Source: Runella zeae DSM 19591
GTDB lineage: Bacteria; Bacteroidota; Bacteroidia; Cytophagales; Spirosomataceae
Assembly (NCBI RefSeq): GCF_000423565.1
Contig: NZ_KE384044.1
Coordinates: 83,524 to 147,523, forward strand
Direction: 5' to 3'
DNA: 64,000 nucleotides
Shown: positions 7,903 through 16,956 of the stretch, in pieces
How the letters are laid out: each line of letters starts with the position of its first letter
How positions within the stretch are numbered: the first letter of the stretch is position 1
Position numbers and translations under genes: made by a program
Notes under the pieces: generated by a model
Database searches by the model: none
What the model saw: only the letters and a program-made list of their open reading frames with translations
Told to the model about the DNA's origin: nothing

Positions 7903-9078
7903 TTATTTTTTTTCTTGCAAAAACACGTGTACTCCTTTTTTATTGGCTACGATTATATCCGGCAGTTTGTCTTTGTTCATATCATCCACTACTAAATGTA
8001 GCCCAACTCCCGAATCATCATCCACTTGGTGAGGAGTCCAAGTAGGTGTAGGGCCGGGTTTGAACTCAAACCAATACAAAACCGCTGGTTCAAAAGCGCC
8101 GGGGTCTTTACCATTGTGAGCAAAATAACGTTTTCCAGTCACTAAATCAGGATAGCCGTCGGCATTCATATCTACCAAACTCAAGCCATGCGTTTGTGAA
8201 AACATCTTTCCGATTTCGTGCTTTTCCCAAGTCGGATTTCCTTGAGCGTCTTTTCCTTGCTCATGCCACCACATCCCGTATTTATGTGCCGACATACTAA
8301 TCACGTCTTTCAGGCCATCTTGATTTACATCCAAGAGATACATCTGCGAGCACTCCTCTCCTAAATTAGCTTTATGAAATACCCAATTTGGCTGCGTACG
8401 GTCGGCGGGTGCTTCCCACCAGCCCTCACGAATCAAGGCATCCAAGCGCCCATCTCCATTCATATCAACCATCCCCAAACCATGAGTGTATTTATGAACC
8501 CCAATCGGCCCTTCGCTAATCACGTATTTTTTCCATTCGGTATCTCCTTTTTTAGAAGGGCTTTTGAGCCAAATGACTTGTTTGGTTTCGGGGTCGTTGC
8601 CCACAATATCGGGGCGACCATCACCGTCAATATCCCCAAAATAAGGAGACTCATTTCCGATAGACTTATGAATGGTGTTTGCTTTCCAATGTCCCGGCTT
8701 ATTTTTGGGGTTTTCGTACCACACGACCGATTCGCCAGGGGTATCTACTCTGATAAAATCTATCCAACCGTCTTGGTTTACATCCATACTAAAATTTAAG
8801 AAGGAATTGCTGTAGCCTCCATTGACGGTAAAAGTGTCGCCTTTGGCTATTTCGTGACGCGTCCAGTTGGGAGCTTCAAACCAAAAAGCACCCGCCATCA
8901 CATCTTTTTTCCCGTCTTTGTTGACATCTCCTACCGCTACTCCTTCCGAAAAAAACATCCTAGTCAATGTATGCTTCTTAAAACTTATCTCTTTTTTTTG
9001 CTGCGCCATTGAAGTAACTCCTATCAGCTGCGCAAGAAATAGCATCAAAGCAATGCGCCGGTTTTTAAAGATTCTCAT
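7903..9078 (-). CDS. Secreted FG-GAP/VCBS repeat protein
   Basis: 391 residues from the ATG at 9078; an in-frame extension to 9135 exists but would put 19 residues before an otherwise clean signal peptide ending in SMAQ. The mature protein consists of repeated Asp-rich motifs of the type GDVNKDGKKDV, DVNQDGWIDF, GDIDGDGRPDI and DMNGDGRLDA, which are calcium-binding loops of FG-GAP/VCBS blades, and should fold as a seven-bladed beta-propeller. Tryptophan-rich segments such as 'WFEAPNWTRHEI' and 'GWWEAP' alternate with them. Similar proteins are common in Bacteroidota and Planctomycetota secretomes without a known reaction. A monocistronic context and no catalytic residues suggest binding or adhesion. 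Confidence 0.8.
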   Translation of the reverse strand: MRIFKNRRIALMLFLAQLIGVTSMAQQKKEISFKKHTLTRMFFSEGVAVGDVNKDGKKDVMAGAFWFEAPNWTRHEIAKGDTFTVNGGYSNSFLNFSMDVNQDGWIDFIRVDTPGESVVWYENPKNKPGHWKANTIHKSIGNESPYFGDIDGDGRPDIVGNDPETKQVIWLKSPSKKGDTEWKKYVISEGPIGVHKYTHGLGMVDMNGDGRLDALIREGWWEAPADRTQPNWVFHKANLGEECSQMYLLDVNQDGLKDVISMSAHKYGMWWHEQGKDAQGNPTWEKHEIGKMFSQTHGLSLVDMNADGYPDLVTGKRYFAHNGKDPGAFEPAVLYWFEFKPGPTPTWTPHQVDDDSGVGLHLVVDDMNKDKLPDIIVANKKGVHVFLQEKK

Positions 9079-9323
9079 AATGCTATGGTTGTATTTTGGT
9101 AAGAATGTTAAAAGTTTATTTAGATGTAAAATCATTAACCTCGCCTGATATACCCACTCTCATTTTATTTTTTTGGGGATAGATGAGCTAAAATATCCAA
9201 AAAGCCCTCTATTTTATCTGACAAATTCATTCTTTCTTTGCAAGAAAATTGAGATAAGTATCTATTCGGGAATATAAAAACCTCCTCATTTCCTATTCAA
9301 AAAATTGTTAATTAGGTAGACGT

Positions 9324-9515
9324 ATGACGGCAAAAAACAAAAAAAAATGGACTTTAGCCGCCGCTATTATCATATCGTTGGCGGTATTATCAAGCTTATT
9401 TTCGGGCTTCGTCCAAGCATTTAATTTTATCCGTATCATCATGATTATTTGTTTTGGGGCAAGCGCAGGCTTGTATTGGTACAGATACTACACCGAAGAA
9501 TTTGAGGACGATTAA
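9324..9515 (+). CDS. Small two-helix membrane protein
   Basis: 63 residues: a basic N-terminus (TAKNKKKW), a hydrophobic helix around 10-30, a second around 34-52 and an acidic end EEFEDD. No family was recognised. It lies 81 bp upstream of the ABC exporter gene on the same strand and may be cotranscribed. The start ATG at 9324 is preceded by AT-rich sequence without a ribosome-binding site, as is normal here. Its coding status is supported by the amphipathic layout and gene spacing only. Confidence 0.55.
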   Translation: MTAKNKKKWTLAAAIIISLAVLSSLFSGFVQAFNFIRIIMIICFGASAGLYWYRYYTEEFEDD

Positions 9516-9596
9516 AAACCAAGCGTCAAACGTTTTCTTTGTAATTGGTGTTACTAGCAATACAGCACATTTCAGCACAAACCCAACATCTCCTCC

Positions 9597-11378
9597 TTGA
9601 AAGCACTTGCTCACCTTAATAAGTATCTAGTAAAGTATAAGTGGTATCTCATTTTAGGTACGCTTTTTACGATTATCTCCAACTTATTTGGCATTATTCC
9701 CGCCCAAGTGGTACGTCATGCGCTCGATTTGGTGAGCGATACCCTTGATATTTACTTTTTGCTTGAGGGGGCGGCCATTCAAGCCAAACTCTATGATGTA
9801 TTTGCATTTAGCATTTTGTTGTATGGGTTGTTGATTTTGATAATGGCTTTGCTCAAAGGAGTATTTTTGTTTTTGGTGCGCCAAACACTCATTGTCATGT
9901 CGCGACATATCGAGTATGACCTCAAAAACGAAATTTATGCTCATTACCAAACCCTTCCTTTGAGTTTTTATCGACGCAACAACACAGGCGATTTGATGGC
10001 TCGTATTTCGGAAGATGTAAGCAAGGTAAGAATGTACGTAGGTCCCTCTATCATGTATGGTATCAACCTCATCACACTCTTTATATTGGTCATTAGCTAT
10101 ATGGTATCGGTCAATGCCAAATTGACATTTTATGTACTATTGCCCTTACCCGTGCTTTCGATTAGTATTTATGTAGTAAACAATATCATCATGAAACGCT
10201 CAGAGGCGTTGCAAGCCCAGCTTTCCAACCTCTCTACCTATGTTCAAGAGTCTTTTTCGGGAATTAGGGTTATCAAGGCCTTCGTCAAAGAGCGTCAGCA
10301 GTTTCATGAATTTGTGGTACAGAGCAACGATTATCGCAACAAATCGCTCAAACTCACCCTCGTAGATTCGCTATTTTACCCTTTCATTGTGGTATTGGTA
10401 GGTCTTAGCAATGTACTGATTGTGTATGTAGGTGGCCAAGAAATCATGGCAGGACGCCTCACACCAGGCAATATCACCGAGTTTATTTTATACGTAAGTA
10501 TGCTTACATGGCCCGTGATGGCACTCGGCTGGACCACAAGCCAAACCCAACGCGCCGCTGCTTCGCAACAGCGCATCAACGAATTTTTGACTACAAAAAC
10601 GGATTTGGTTTCTACCAAAAACCTCGAAAAAGAGATTGAAGGAAGCATTGTTTTCAAAAATATCAATTTTGTCTATCCCGATACTGGTATCAAGGCCCTC
10701 AAAAACTTTAACCTTAACGTAAAAGCGGGAGAAACGGTTGCTATTTTAGGTACTACTGGTTCTGGAAAAAGTAGTGTAGCCAATCTACTCACCCGCTTAT
10801 ATGACCCTACCGAAGGAGAGATTTTGATAGATAATATTCCGTTGAAAGAGTATCAACTACAATCGCTGCGCCGCCAAACCGGCTATGTGCCCCAAGATGT
10901 GTTTTTGTTTTCGGACACCATCGGAGCCAATATTGCTTTTGGAGATACTCATATTCCTTTTGAAAAAATAGAGCAAGCGGCCAAAGATGCTGACCTGTAC
11001 ACCAATATCATAGGCTTTTCGGAAGGATTTGAAACTAAAGTAGGCGAACGTGGCATCACCCTTTCGGGCGGACAAAAACAGCGGCTTTCTATTGCACGAG
11101 CTATTGTAAGAGATCCTAAAATTTTGATATTAGACGACTGCCTTTCGGCGGTAGATACGCATACCGAAAACACCATCTTGACCAATCTTCAGCGCATCAT
11201 GAATCATCGTACTTCGGTGATTATATCTCACCGAGTTTCGTCGGCAAAACTAGCGGATTTTATCGTGGTCTTGGACGAAGGTATGATAGTAGAACAAGGC
11301 ACACACGACCAGCTAATAGAGAAAGGTGGCATCTACAAAGAGCTGTATGACAAACAATTGCAGACGGAGGAGGTATAA
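9597..11378 (+). CDS. ABC exporter, fused membrane and ATPase domains (MsbA-like)
   Basis: 593 residues starting at a TTG at 9597; the next in-frame ATG lies well inside the first transmembrane region, so TTG is needed for a complete protein. The N-terminal ~320 residues are a six-helix ABC_membrane domain ('LPLSFYRRNNTGDLMARIS' coupling region). The ATPase domain has Walker A GTTGSGKSS, 'VPQDVFLFSDTI' Q-loop, LSGGQKQR signature, Walker B ILILDDC and ISHR H-loop. The Walker B is followed by Asp-Cys (DDC) rather than Asp-Glu, so the catalytic Glu position holds Cys, as seen in one-sided degenerate sites of some heterodimeric exporters. A partner subunit is not seen next to it. The substrate could be lipid or drug. 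Confidence 0.88.
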   Translation: MKALAHLNKYLVKYKWYLILGTLFTIISNLFGIIPAQVVRHALDLVSDTLDIYFLLEGAAIQAKLYDVFAFSILLYGLLILIMALLKGVFLFLVRQTLIVMSRHIEYDLKNEIYAHYQTLPLSFYRRNNTGDLMARISEDVSKVRMYVGPSIMYGINLITLFILVISYMVSVNAKLTFYVLLPLPVLSISIYVVNNIIMKRSEALQAQLSNLSTYVQESFSGIRVIKAFVKERQQFHEFVVQSNDYRNKSLKLTLVDSLFYPFIVVLVGLSNVLIVYVGGQEIMAGRLTPGNITEFILYVSMLTWPVMALGWTTSQTQRAAASQQRINEFLTTKTDLVSTKNLEKEIEGSIVFKNINFVYPDTGIKALKNFNLNVKAGETVAILGTTGSGKSSVANLLTRLYDPTEGEILIDNIPLKEYQLQSLRRQTGYVPQDVFLFSDTIGANIAFGDTHIPFEKIEQAAKDADLYTNIIGFSEGFETKVGERGITLSGGQKQRLSIARAIVRDPKILILDDCLSAVDTHTENTILTNLQRIMNHRTSVIISHRVSSAKLADFIVVLDEGMIVEQGTHDQLIEKGGIYKELYDKQLQTEEV

Positions 11379-11414
11379 AAAAAGCCAGCGAGTAAGCAAA
11401 ACACCACCCGCTGG
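11377..11414 (-). terminator. Terminator of the molybdenum hydroxylase operon
   Basis: On the minus strand CCAGCG, an 18-nt loop and CGCTGG are followed by C and a run of seven T. It lies 28 bp after the last gene of the operon (stop at 11442) and overlaps the stop of the convergent ABC exporter. Confidence 0.7.
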
Positions 11415-11441
11415 ACTCTATACAAAAACAAACAGGAAGTT

Positions 11442-12299
11442 TTATTCTAAACCACAAGCTCCCGCCAATGCCCGTTTGGCATAGACTTTTGCCAAATGTT
11501 TGCGATAAGCTTGCGAGGCAAAATGGTCTTCATTGATATGAATGTCACCTTCAGCGGCAGCGTTGGCGGCGGCCTCAATGGTCTCCAAATTAGCAGGTTG
11601 CCCTATCAAAGCGTCGGTGACTCCTTCATCCAGAAAAGCAGCATCCGATACGCCCGTAAAAGCGACTTTAGCATCTGTGATTTGGCCGTCTTGCACCGTC
11701 ACAGAAGCACCACATCCCACAATCGCAAAACGAGAAGCAGGTTGCATAAACTTCCGATAGGCGGTTTGCTGCCCTTCCGCGAGCTTAGGAATATGGATTG
11801 CCGTGACGATTTCACCTTCGTCCAAACCTGTCATAAAAAAGCCCAAAAAGAATTCATTTGCAGCAATAAAACGCTCACCATTAGGCCCTTGTACTTGAAT
11901 AGACGCACCTAGCACCAGCAAAACCGCAGGCCAATCAGCCGAAGGGTCGGCATGAGCAATGCTCCCACCTAAGGTGCCCATATTTCTTACTTGGGTATCA
12001 CCTATGAGTTCGCCAGCTTCTACCATAGCCCTCATATCCTGAACGGCTTCGTTTGAAATTATATCATGATGCGTACTAGCTGCACCTATCACTACTTTAT
12101 CTCCTTCATCAGAAATAAAACGTAATTCGGGAATACGTGCGATGTCGATGAGTAAAGAGGGGGCATTGAGGCGTAACTTCATAGCCGGAATCAAACTATG
12201 GCCCCCTGCCAAAATTTTAGCGTCGGGGTTGTCGGTCAGCAACTGGATAGCTTCTGTCACTGAACTTGCCCGTGTATAATCTACAGAACTTGGAATCAT
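11442..12299 (-). CDS. Molybdenum hydroxylase FAD-binding (medium) subunit
   Basis: 285 residues of the CoxM/XdhB type. It has the FAD-binding AGGHS motif (residues 31-36, 'LAGGHSLIPAMKLRL') and the second flavin signature 'TLGGSIAHADPSADWP', followed by the C-terminal CO_deh_flav_C domain. It is the last gene of an operon in the order SRPBCC protein, 2Fe-2S, Mo, FAD subunits. It passes electrons from the iron-sulfur subunit to the final acceptor. All recognised motifs are intact and the length is normal. The gap to the Mo subunit is 39 bp. Confidence 0.9.
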   Translation of the reverse strand: MIPSSVDYTRASSVTEAIQLLTDNPDAKILAGGHSLIPAMKLRLNAPSLLIDIARIPELRFISDEGDKVVIGAASTHHDIISNEAVQDMRAMVEAGELIGDTQVRNMGTLGGSIAHADPSADWPAVLLVLGASIQVQGPNGERFIAANEFFLGFFMTGLDEGEIVTAIHIPKLAEGQQTAYRKFMQPASRFAIVGCGASVTVQDGQITDAKVAFTGVSDAAFLDEGVTDALIGQPANLETIEAAANAAAEGDIHINEDHFASQAYRKHLAKVYAKRALAGACGLE

Positions 12300-12338
12300 G
12301 TCTTTAATGCGTAAATGATTGTTAAAAAAAGCTCAAAC

Positions 12339-14705
12339 TCAACTTTGCATCGCTCTCCAAACCCGCTCTGATGTCAGAGGCATACGAATGTCTTTTACCT
12401 TATGTCCTGCCGACCAAAGAGCATCTATGACGGCATTGGTCACGGCTGGTGTAGAACCAATACACCCTGCTTCACCTGCTCCTTTGACTCCCAAAGGATT
12501 GTGAGGACAAGGAGTGACCTGACGGTCAAGCTCAAACATCGGAAAATCATCGGCCCGTGGCATGGTATAATCCATATAAGAAGCATTGATGATTTGACCG
12601 TTTTCGTCGTATTCCACGCCTTCAAACAACGCTTGCCCGATGCCCTGCGCCAAGCCTCCGTGGATTTGCCCATCTACAATCATCGGATTGATTACGTTTC
12701 CGACGTCATCAACCGCAATGAAGCGTTTGATTTTGGTAGTACCTGTTTCTTTATCAACCTCTACTACAGCGATATGACACCCAAAAGGATAAGTGAAGTT
12801 GGTGGGGTCATAAAAACTACTAAAATCAAGGCCCGGTTCGAGATTGGCAGGATATACGTGTGGCACATAAGCCGTCAAAGCAATATCTCCAAACCCTAGT
12901 GATTTATCAGTGCCTTTCACGTTAAATTTCCCGTCTATGAATTCGATATCATCCACTGAGCATTCTAGCTTATGAGCGGCTATTTTGGCACCTTTTTCGA
13001 TGATTTTGTCCAAACTTTTCACGATAGCACTCCCTCCCACCGCCAACGAACGTGAGCCATACGTACCCATTCCAAAAGCTACCGTATCAGAGTCTCCATG
13101 AATAATATCTACATCTTCCATCGGAATTCCCAAACGGTCGGCTACCACTTGCGCAAAAGTAGTTTCGTGGCCTTGCCCATGTGAGTGTGCGCCTGTAAAC
13201 ACACTCACTTTGCCCGTAGGCTGTACACGTACTTGCCCTACTTCATAGAGACCCGCTCTAGCTCCTAGCGACCCCACTACCGCTGAGGGTGCAATCCCGC
13301 AGGCTTCGATATAAGTCGAAAATCCTACCCCTAGCAGTTTGTTGGTTTTGGCTGCTTCGGCTTGCGCCTTACGAAAATCTTCATAGCCAAGCATTTCGAG
13401 GCCCCGCTGAAGCACTCCGTGGTAGTTGCCACTGTCATATTGGAGCGCTACGTTGGTTTGATACCCTGGTTGGGTTACACCATCAAAAGCAGGGATAAAG
13501 TTTTTGAGTCTCAACTCAGTAGGATCCACCCCCATTTCTAAAGCTGACAAATCTAGTAGTCGCTCCAAGAGATAAGTGGCTTCGGGTCGTCCTGCGCCTC
13601 GGTAGGCATCTACGGCAGTGGTATTGGTAAATACACACGTCATATCCAAGTGGATTTTGGGCGTAGTGTATAAGCCTTGCAAAAGCGTGCCGTGCAAATA
13701 AGTAGGTACTGCCGTAGAAAAGGTTGATAAATAAGCTCCTAAATTAGCAAAGGTTTTGATACGCAATCCCACGATTTTTCCGTCGGCATCAAAACCCATT
13801 TCGGCTTTCGTAACATGGTCGCGGCCGTGGGCATCGGTCAAGAAAGCCTCTGAGCGTGTCTCCGTCCATTTGACAGGTCGCCCGATTTTTTTGGACGCAA
13901 GCGTTACCAAGGCTTCTTCTGTATAGTGATAAATTTTAGAACCAAACCCTCCTCCTACATCTGGCCCTACTACCCGCACTTTATGCTCAGGCAAACCCAG
14001 CACAAAAGCACACATGAGGAGCCTTATCAAATGGGGATTTTGGGTAGAAGTATAAAGGGTGTATTTATCATATACATTATCATATTGACCAATATAGCTA
14101 CGTGGCTCCATCGCATTGGGAGCGAGTCTTTGATTCACAAATTCGAGGGTGGTGATATGGCTTGCCGACGCCAGAGCTGCATCCACTTCTTCTTTTGGAT
14201 TTCCGATTTCCCAATCAAAACATATGTTATTGGGCACATCGTCATGTACAAGCGGCGCACCTTCTTCTACTGCTTTGGAGGCATCAATCACGGCTGGCAA
14301 TACTTCATAATCTATCATGATGGCTTCGGCAGCATCTTGGGCCAACTCTCTACTTTCGGCTACTACCATCGCCACGGCATCTCCTACGTGTCGTACCTTG
14401 TCTTTAACCAAAAGGGGATGCGGAGGCTCTTTCATGGTATCCCCGTTTTTGAAATTGACTTGCCATCCGCACGGCACACCATAATGCCCTACTTCTTCGC
14501 CCGTCATGATGGTCACTACCCCTTCCATAGCTTCTGCGGCAGAGGTATCTATGCTTTTGATACGCGCATGAGCGTAAGGGCTACGCAAAATATAGGCATA
14601 AGTCATACCGGGAAGCACGATATCGTCGGTGTACCGACCTCTACCCGTAATAAAACGCTTATCTTCAACACGTTTTACTGATTTACCAATGAATTTATTG
14701 CTCAT
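12339..14705 (-). CDS. Molybdenum hydroxylase large (Mo-cofactor) subunit, form II
   Basis: 788 residues of the CoxL/XdhA large-subunit family: 'GRYTDDIVLPGM', 'GPDVGGGFGSK', the active-site loop AYRGAGR (367-373), and the catalytic-Glu segment 'GVKGAGEAG' near the C-terminus. AYRGAGR is the form II signature; genuine aerobic CO dehydrogenase (form I) has AYRCSFR with the Cys that binds Cu. The enzyme is therefore better read as an aldehyde, xanthine or other carbon hydroxylase with unknown substrate than as CO dehydrogenase. It requires molybdopterin cytosine dinucleotide; no XdhC/CoxF-type maturation factor is seen in the window. Between the 2Fe-2S and FAD subunit genes of the same operon. 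Confidence 0.92.
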   Translation of the reverse strand: MSNKFIGKSVKRVEDKRFITGRGRYTDDIVLPGMTYAYILRSPYAHARIKSIDTSAAEAMEGVVTIMTGEEVGHYGVPCGWQVNFKNGDTMKEPPHPLLVKDKVRHVGDAVAMVVAESRELAQDAAEAIMIDYEVLPAVIDASKAVEEGAPLVHDDVPNNICFDWEIGNPKEEVDAALASASHITTLEFVNQRLAPNAMEPRSYIGQYDNVYDKYTLYTSTQNPHLIRLLMCAFVLGLPEHKVRVVGPDVGGGFGSKIYHYTEEALVTLASKKIGRPVKWTETRSEAFLTDAHGRDHVTKAEMGFDADGKIVGLRIKTFANLGAYLSTFSTAVPTYLHGTLLQGLYTTPKIHLDMTCVFTNTTAVDAYRGAGRPEATYLLERLLDLSALEMGVDPTELRLKNFIPAFDGVTQPGYQTNVALQYDSGNYHGVLQRGLEMLGYEDFRKAQAEAAKTNKLLGVGFSTYIEACGIAPSAVVGSLGARAGLYEVGQVRVQPTGKVSVFTGAHSHGQGHETTFAQVVADRLGIPMEDVDIIHGDSDTVAFGMGTYGSRSLAVGGSAIVKSLDKIIEKGAKIAAHKLECSVDDIEFIDGKFNVKGTDKSLGFGDIALTAYVPHVYPANLEPGLDFSSFYDPTNFTYPFGCHIAVVEVDKETGTTKIKRFIAVDDVGNVINPMIVDGQIHGGLAQGIGQALFEGVEYDENGQIINASYMDYTMPRADDFPMFELDRQVTPCPHNPLGVKGAGEAGCIGSTPAVTNAVIDALWSAGHKVKDIRMPLTSERVWRAMQS

Positions 14706-14760
14706 TATCTTTTTGATTAGTGGTTGGTGAAAGGTGGTTGGTGAAGGTTCCTAAAGACCC

Positions 14761-15237
14761 TTATTCACTAACCACTAAAGATTTGTTAGCAGCATATTGA
14801 ATAGCCCGTACGATATTATGATAACCCGTACAACGGCATATATTTCCTTCTAAACCTTCACGGATTTCTTGCTCACTAGGATTAGGATTATGACTCAACA
14901 AATCGGCAGCACACATAATCATGCCGGGTGTACAAAACCCACACTGTAAGCCATGCTCTTCTTTAAAACCCTCTTGCAACGGATGTAGCTCATTGCCAGT
15001 GGCAAGGCCTTCAATAGTAGTGATAGTACTTCCGTCGGCCTGAGCCGCCAACATAGAGCAGGATTTTACAGCTTTACCGTCAAGATGAATCGTGCAGGCA
15101 CCACAACTACTGGTGTCGCATCCTACGTGCGTACCTGTCAAATGAAGGGTATCACGTAAATAATGTACCAACAGCAAGCGCCCTTCCACCTCGCTGGTGT
15201 GGGAAGTTCCGTTTACGGTTACTGTGATTTTTGGCAT
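14761..15237 (-). CDS. Molybdenum hydroxylase 2Fe-2S (small) subunit
   Basis: 158 residues. The N-terminal plant-type ferredoxin domain carries Cys40, Cys45, Cys48 and Cys60 ([10 protein letters not shown]...KSC). The C-terminal helical domain carries CGFC (Cys99, Cys102) and CRC (Cys134, Cys136), so both 2Fe-2S clusters are complete. It transfers electrons from the Mo site to FAD in the CoxLMS-type enzyme. It lies 55 bp upstream of the large-subunit gene and 74 bp downstream of the SRPBCC gene on the same strand. The length is standard. Confidence 0.93.
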   Translation of the reverse strand: MPKITVTVNGTSHTSEVEGRLLLVHYLRDTLHLTGTHVGCDTSSCGACTIHLDGKAVKSCSMLAAQADGSTITTIEGLATGNELHPLQEGFKEEHGLQCGFCTPGMIMCAADLLSHNPNPSEQEIREGLEGNICRCTGYHNIVRAIQYAANKSLVVSE

Positions 15238-15311
15238 AATTGGTCAAGGTTAAAATGAATAGTTTATTTTCAAGGAGGAGATAAAGCGATGTCTTGTTTT
15301 GAATCTCACCT

Positions 15312-15755
15312 TCATTGAGCGGCTAGCTCGTCTTCAAAATTCTTAAAGAACTGCTTAGTGAGGGTATTCGCTACACCACTCATGACACGGTTTCCGGTTC
15401 GAGCCAATAAGCCCGACATATCTGCTTTACCTTCAAAAGAAAGCTCTGTTTCCGAATCATTGATGGCTTTGAGTTTCATGTGTATATCGGCTGCCACGTT
15501 TCCGATTTTACTATTCTGCAATACTTTCAAAGTAAAACTCTCTGGGGCAACGGGATTTTCTACCATGGCTTTACCCTCAAATTTGCCAGATACGGGGCCA
15601 ATCTTAACCTCAGCGACAGCCTTATAGACGCCTTCATTTTCAAGCTCAAGACGTGAGATGCCAGGAGTTACTTTAGCCAAAATATCAGGAGTCATCAGCA
15701 TATCCCATATTTTTTGGGCAGAAGCTGGGAGGGTGTGTGTGCCTGTTAGTTCCAT
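15312..15755 (-). CDS. CoxG-like SRPBCC domain protein
   Basis: 147 residues, matching the CoxG family ('carbon monoxide dehydrogenase subunit G'). The visible features are 'GTHTLPASAQKIWDMLMTPDIL' at the start, split here by the 'TPDILAKVTPGI' core, and 'ARTGNRVMSGVANTLTKQFF' near the end, a helix typical of the family. CoxG is reported to recruit the CO dehydrogenase to the membrane in Oligotropha; a similar role for this form II enzyme is an inference. First gene of the operon, preceded by a good promoter match. No signal peptide is seen. Confidence 0.85.
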   Translation of the reverse strand: MELTGTHTLPASAQKIWDMLMTPDILAKVTPGISRLELENEGVYKAVAEVKIGPVSGKFEGKAMVENPVAPESFTLKVLQNSKIGNVAADIHMKLKAINDSETELSFEGKADMSGLLARTGNRVMSGVANTLTKQFFKNFEDELAAQ

Positions 15756-15801
15756 GAAAAAGTGAGATAAATTTATAAATATTATAAAAATAACAATATT
15801 T

Positions 15802-15830
15802 CAAAACTACTACATTGTCCCTTTTACCAA
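15802..15830 (-). promoter_or_regulatory. Promoter of the molybdenum hydroxylase operon
   Basis: On the minus strand TTG (15830-15828), an 18-nt spacer and TAGTTTTG (15809-15802) match the Bacteroidota -33 / -7 promoter pattern. It lies about 46 bp upstream of the CoxG-like start, giving a leader of roughly 40 nt. Confidence 0.55.
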
Positions 15831-15928
15831 TGGTACAATTATCTAAAAAAATAGAACTATTCTATCAAGAATTAGGAGTAATAAGATTTAGAGGAGACTC
15901 CTTCCAAACCAAGGGAAGATAAGCAAAA

Positions 15929-16846
15929 TCAAAAAATCACCCACTGTTTACGGTAGTGAGCAGGGGTAGTGCCTATGGCTTTTTTAAAAACTTTCAAGAA
16001 GTAATTGAGGTTATTATATCCACACGCAAAACAAATATCAGAAATGCTGTATTGGGTGTTGCGCAAAAGCTTAATCGAAAGTTGTATTCGTTGCTGATTG
16101 ATATACTCAACGGGCGTAATCCCGTATTGCTGTTTGAAACACCGAAAGAAATTAGGCTCACTCATGCAAGCCTTGTCGGCTAGTTCACGAATGGTTAGAT
16201 TTTTATGAATATTGTCTTGAACATATTTGACGGCAAACGCCAATCGATTGGTGTTGGCAAGCTCTTGTAAATTGTTGGTCAACACATTTCGGGCTTTGGT
16301 CTGCATCAACCGAACGATAAGCTCTTGTAAAACCAAGTTGGCAAAAAAATCTTTTGCTTCGTTGTTTTCAGTAAAAATGTAAATCAAACGAGCTATCAGC
16401 TGATGAATGGCATTTTCATTGGTAAAATAGAAATTATCATTCGTAAATTGCCATCCTTGTGAGTTATCAACCAAGGGAGCTTTTTCGTTGAGAGCTTCTA
16501 CCATACTTTTGATTTTGGCGGGTGCAATCGCCAAGGCCAAACATTGAGTAGGATTATCAAACTGGGCTTCTGGAAAATCAATGGTCATGGTTTGATTAGC
16601 AGGTACAATGACGGACTCCCCCGGTAAAAAATCAAAAGAAGGGGCATCGGCCAAATACATGACTTTTTTACCACGAATCATACTCGCCAAAACTGGATTA
16701 GTGAAAGTCAGTTCTACATTTTTGGCTACTTGATGGGTTTCGTAGATATTAAGTTCAGCATTTTCAAGGGTATAAGCTGTTCGGTTTTCTACTACTAGCT
16801 CTAGCTTACGAGATTGAATATGACGAGACAAATCAAAAGAGTTCAT
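15929..16846 (-). CDS. AraC family transcriptional regulator
   Basis: 305 residues from the ATG at 16846; a longer frame to 16891 is preceded by hydrophobic codons unlikely to be real. The N-terminal ~190 residues are a cupin-like ligand-binding part ('FLPGESVIVPANQTMTIDFPE'). The C-terminal ~100 residues contain the two helix-turn-helix motifs of AraC: 'TIRELADKACMSEPNFFRCFKQQYG' region and 'ISDICFACGYNNLNYFLKVFKKAIGTTPAHYRKQ' region. It is divergent from the TonB receptor gene at 16957 and downstream of nothing, with the molybdenum operon beyond its stop on the same strand. It may control either neighbour; divergent placement favours the receptor. Confidence 0.88.
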   Translation of the reverse strand: MNSFDLSRHIQSRKLELVVENRTAYTLENAELNIYETHQVAKNVELTFTNPVLASMIRGKKVMYLADAPSFDFLPGESVIVPANQTMTIDFPEAQFDNPTQCLALAIAPAKIKSMVEALNEKAPLVDNSQGWQFTNDNFYFTNENAIHQLIARLIYIFTENNEAKDFFANLVLQELIVRLMQTKARNVLTNNLQELANTNRLAFAVKYVQDNIHKNLTIRELADKACMSEPNFFRCFKQQYGITPVEYINQQRIQLSIKLLRNTQYSISDICFACGYNNLNYFLKVFKKAIGTTPAHYRKQWVIF

Positions 16847-16956
16847 AAAAAAAGAGTTAATGTAGAATAACAAGGCTCTTGAATAGTACAAATTCCAACA
16901 ATTTTATGATTATTTTTATACAAAAACAACGTCCCACCTTCATTAAAATTATCACT

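Noticed and set aside
12339-14705. Aerobic CO dehydrogenase large subunit
   Set aside because: The active-site loop is AYRGAGR (form II), lacking the Cys of AYRCSFR.
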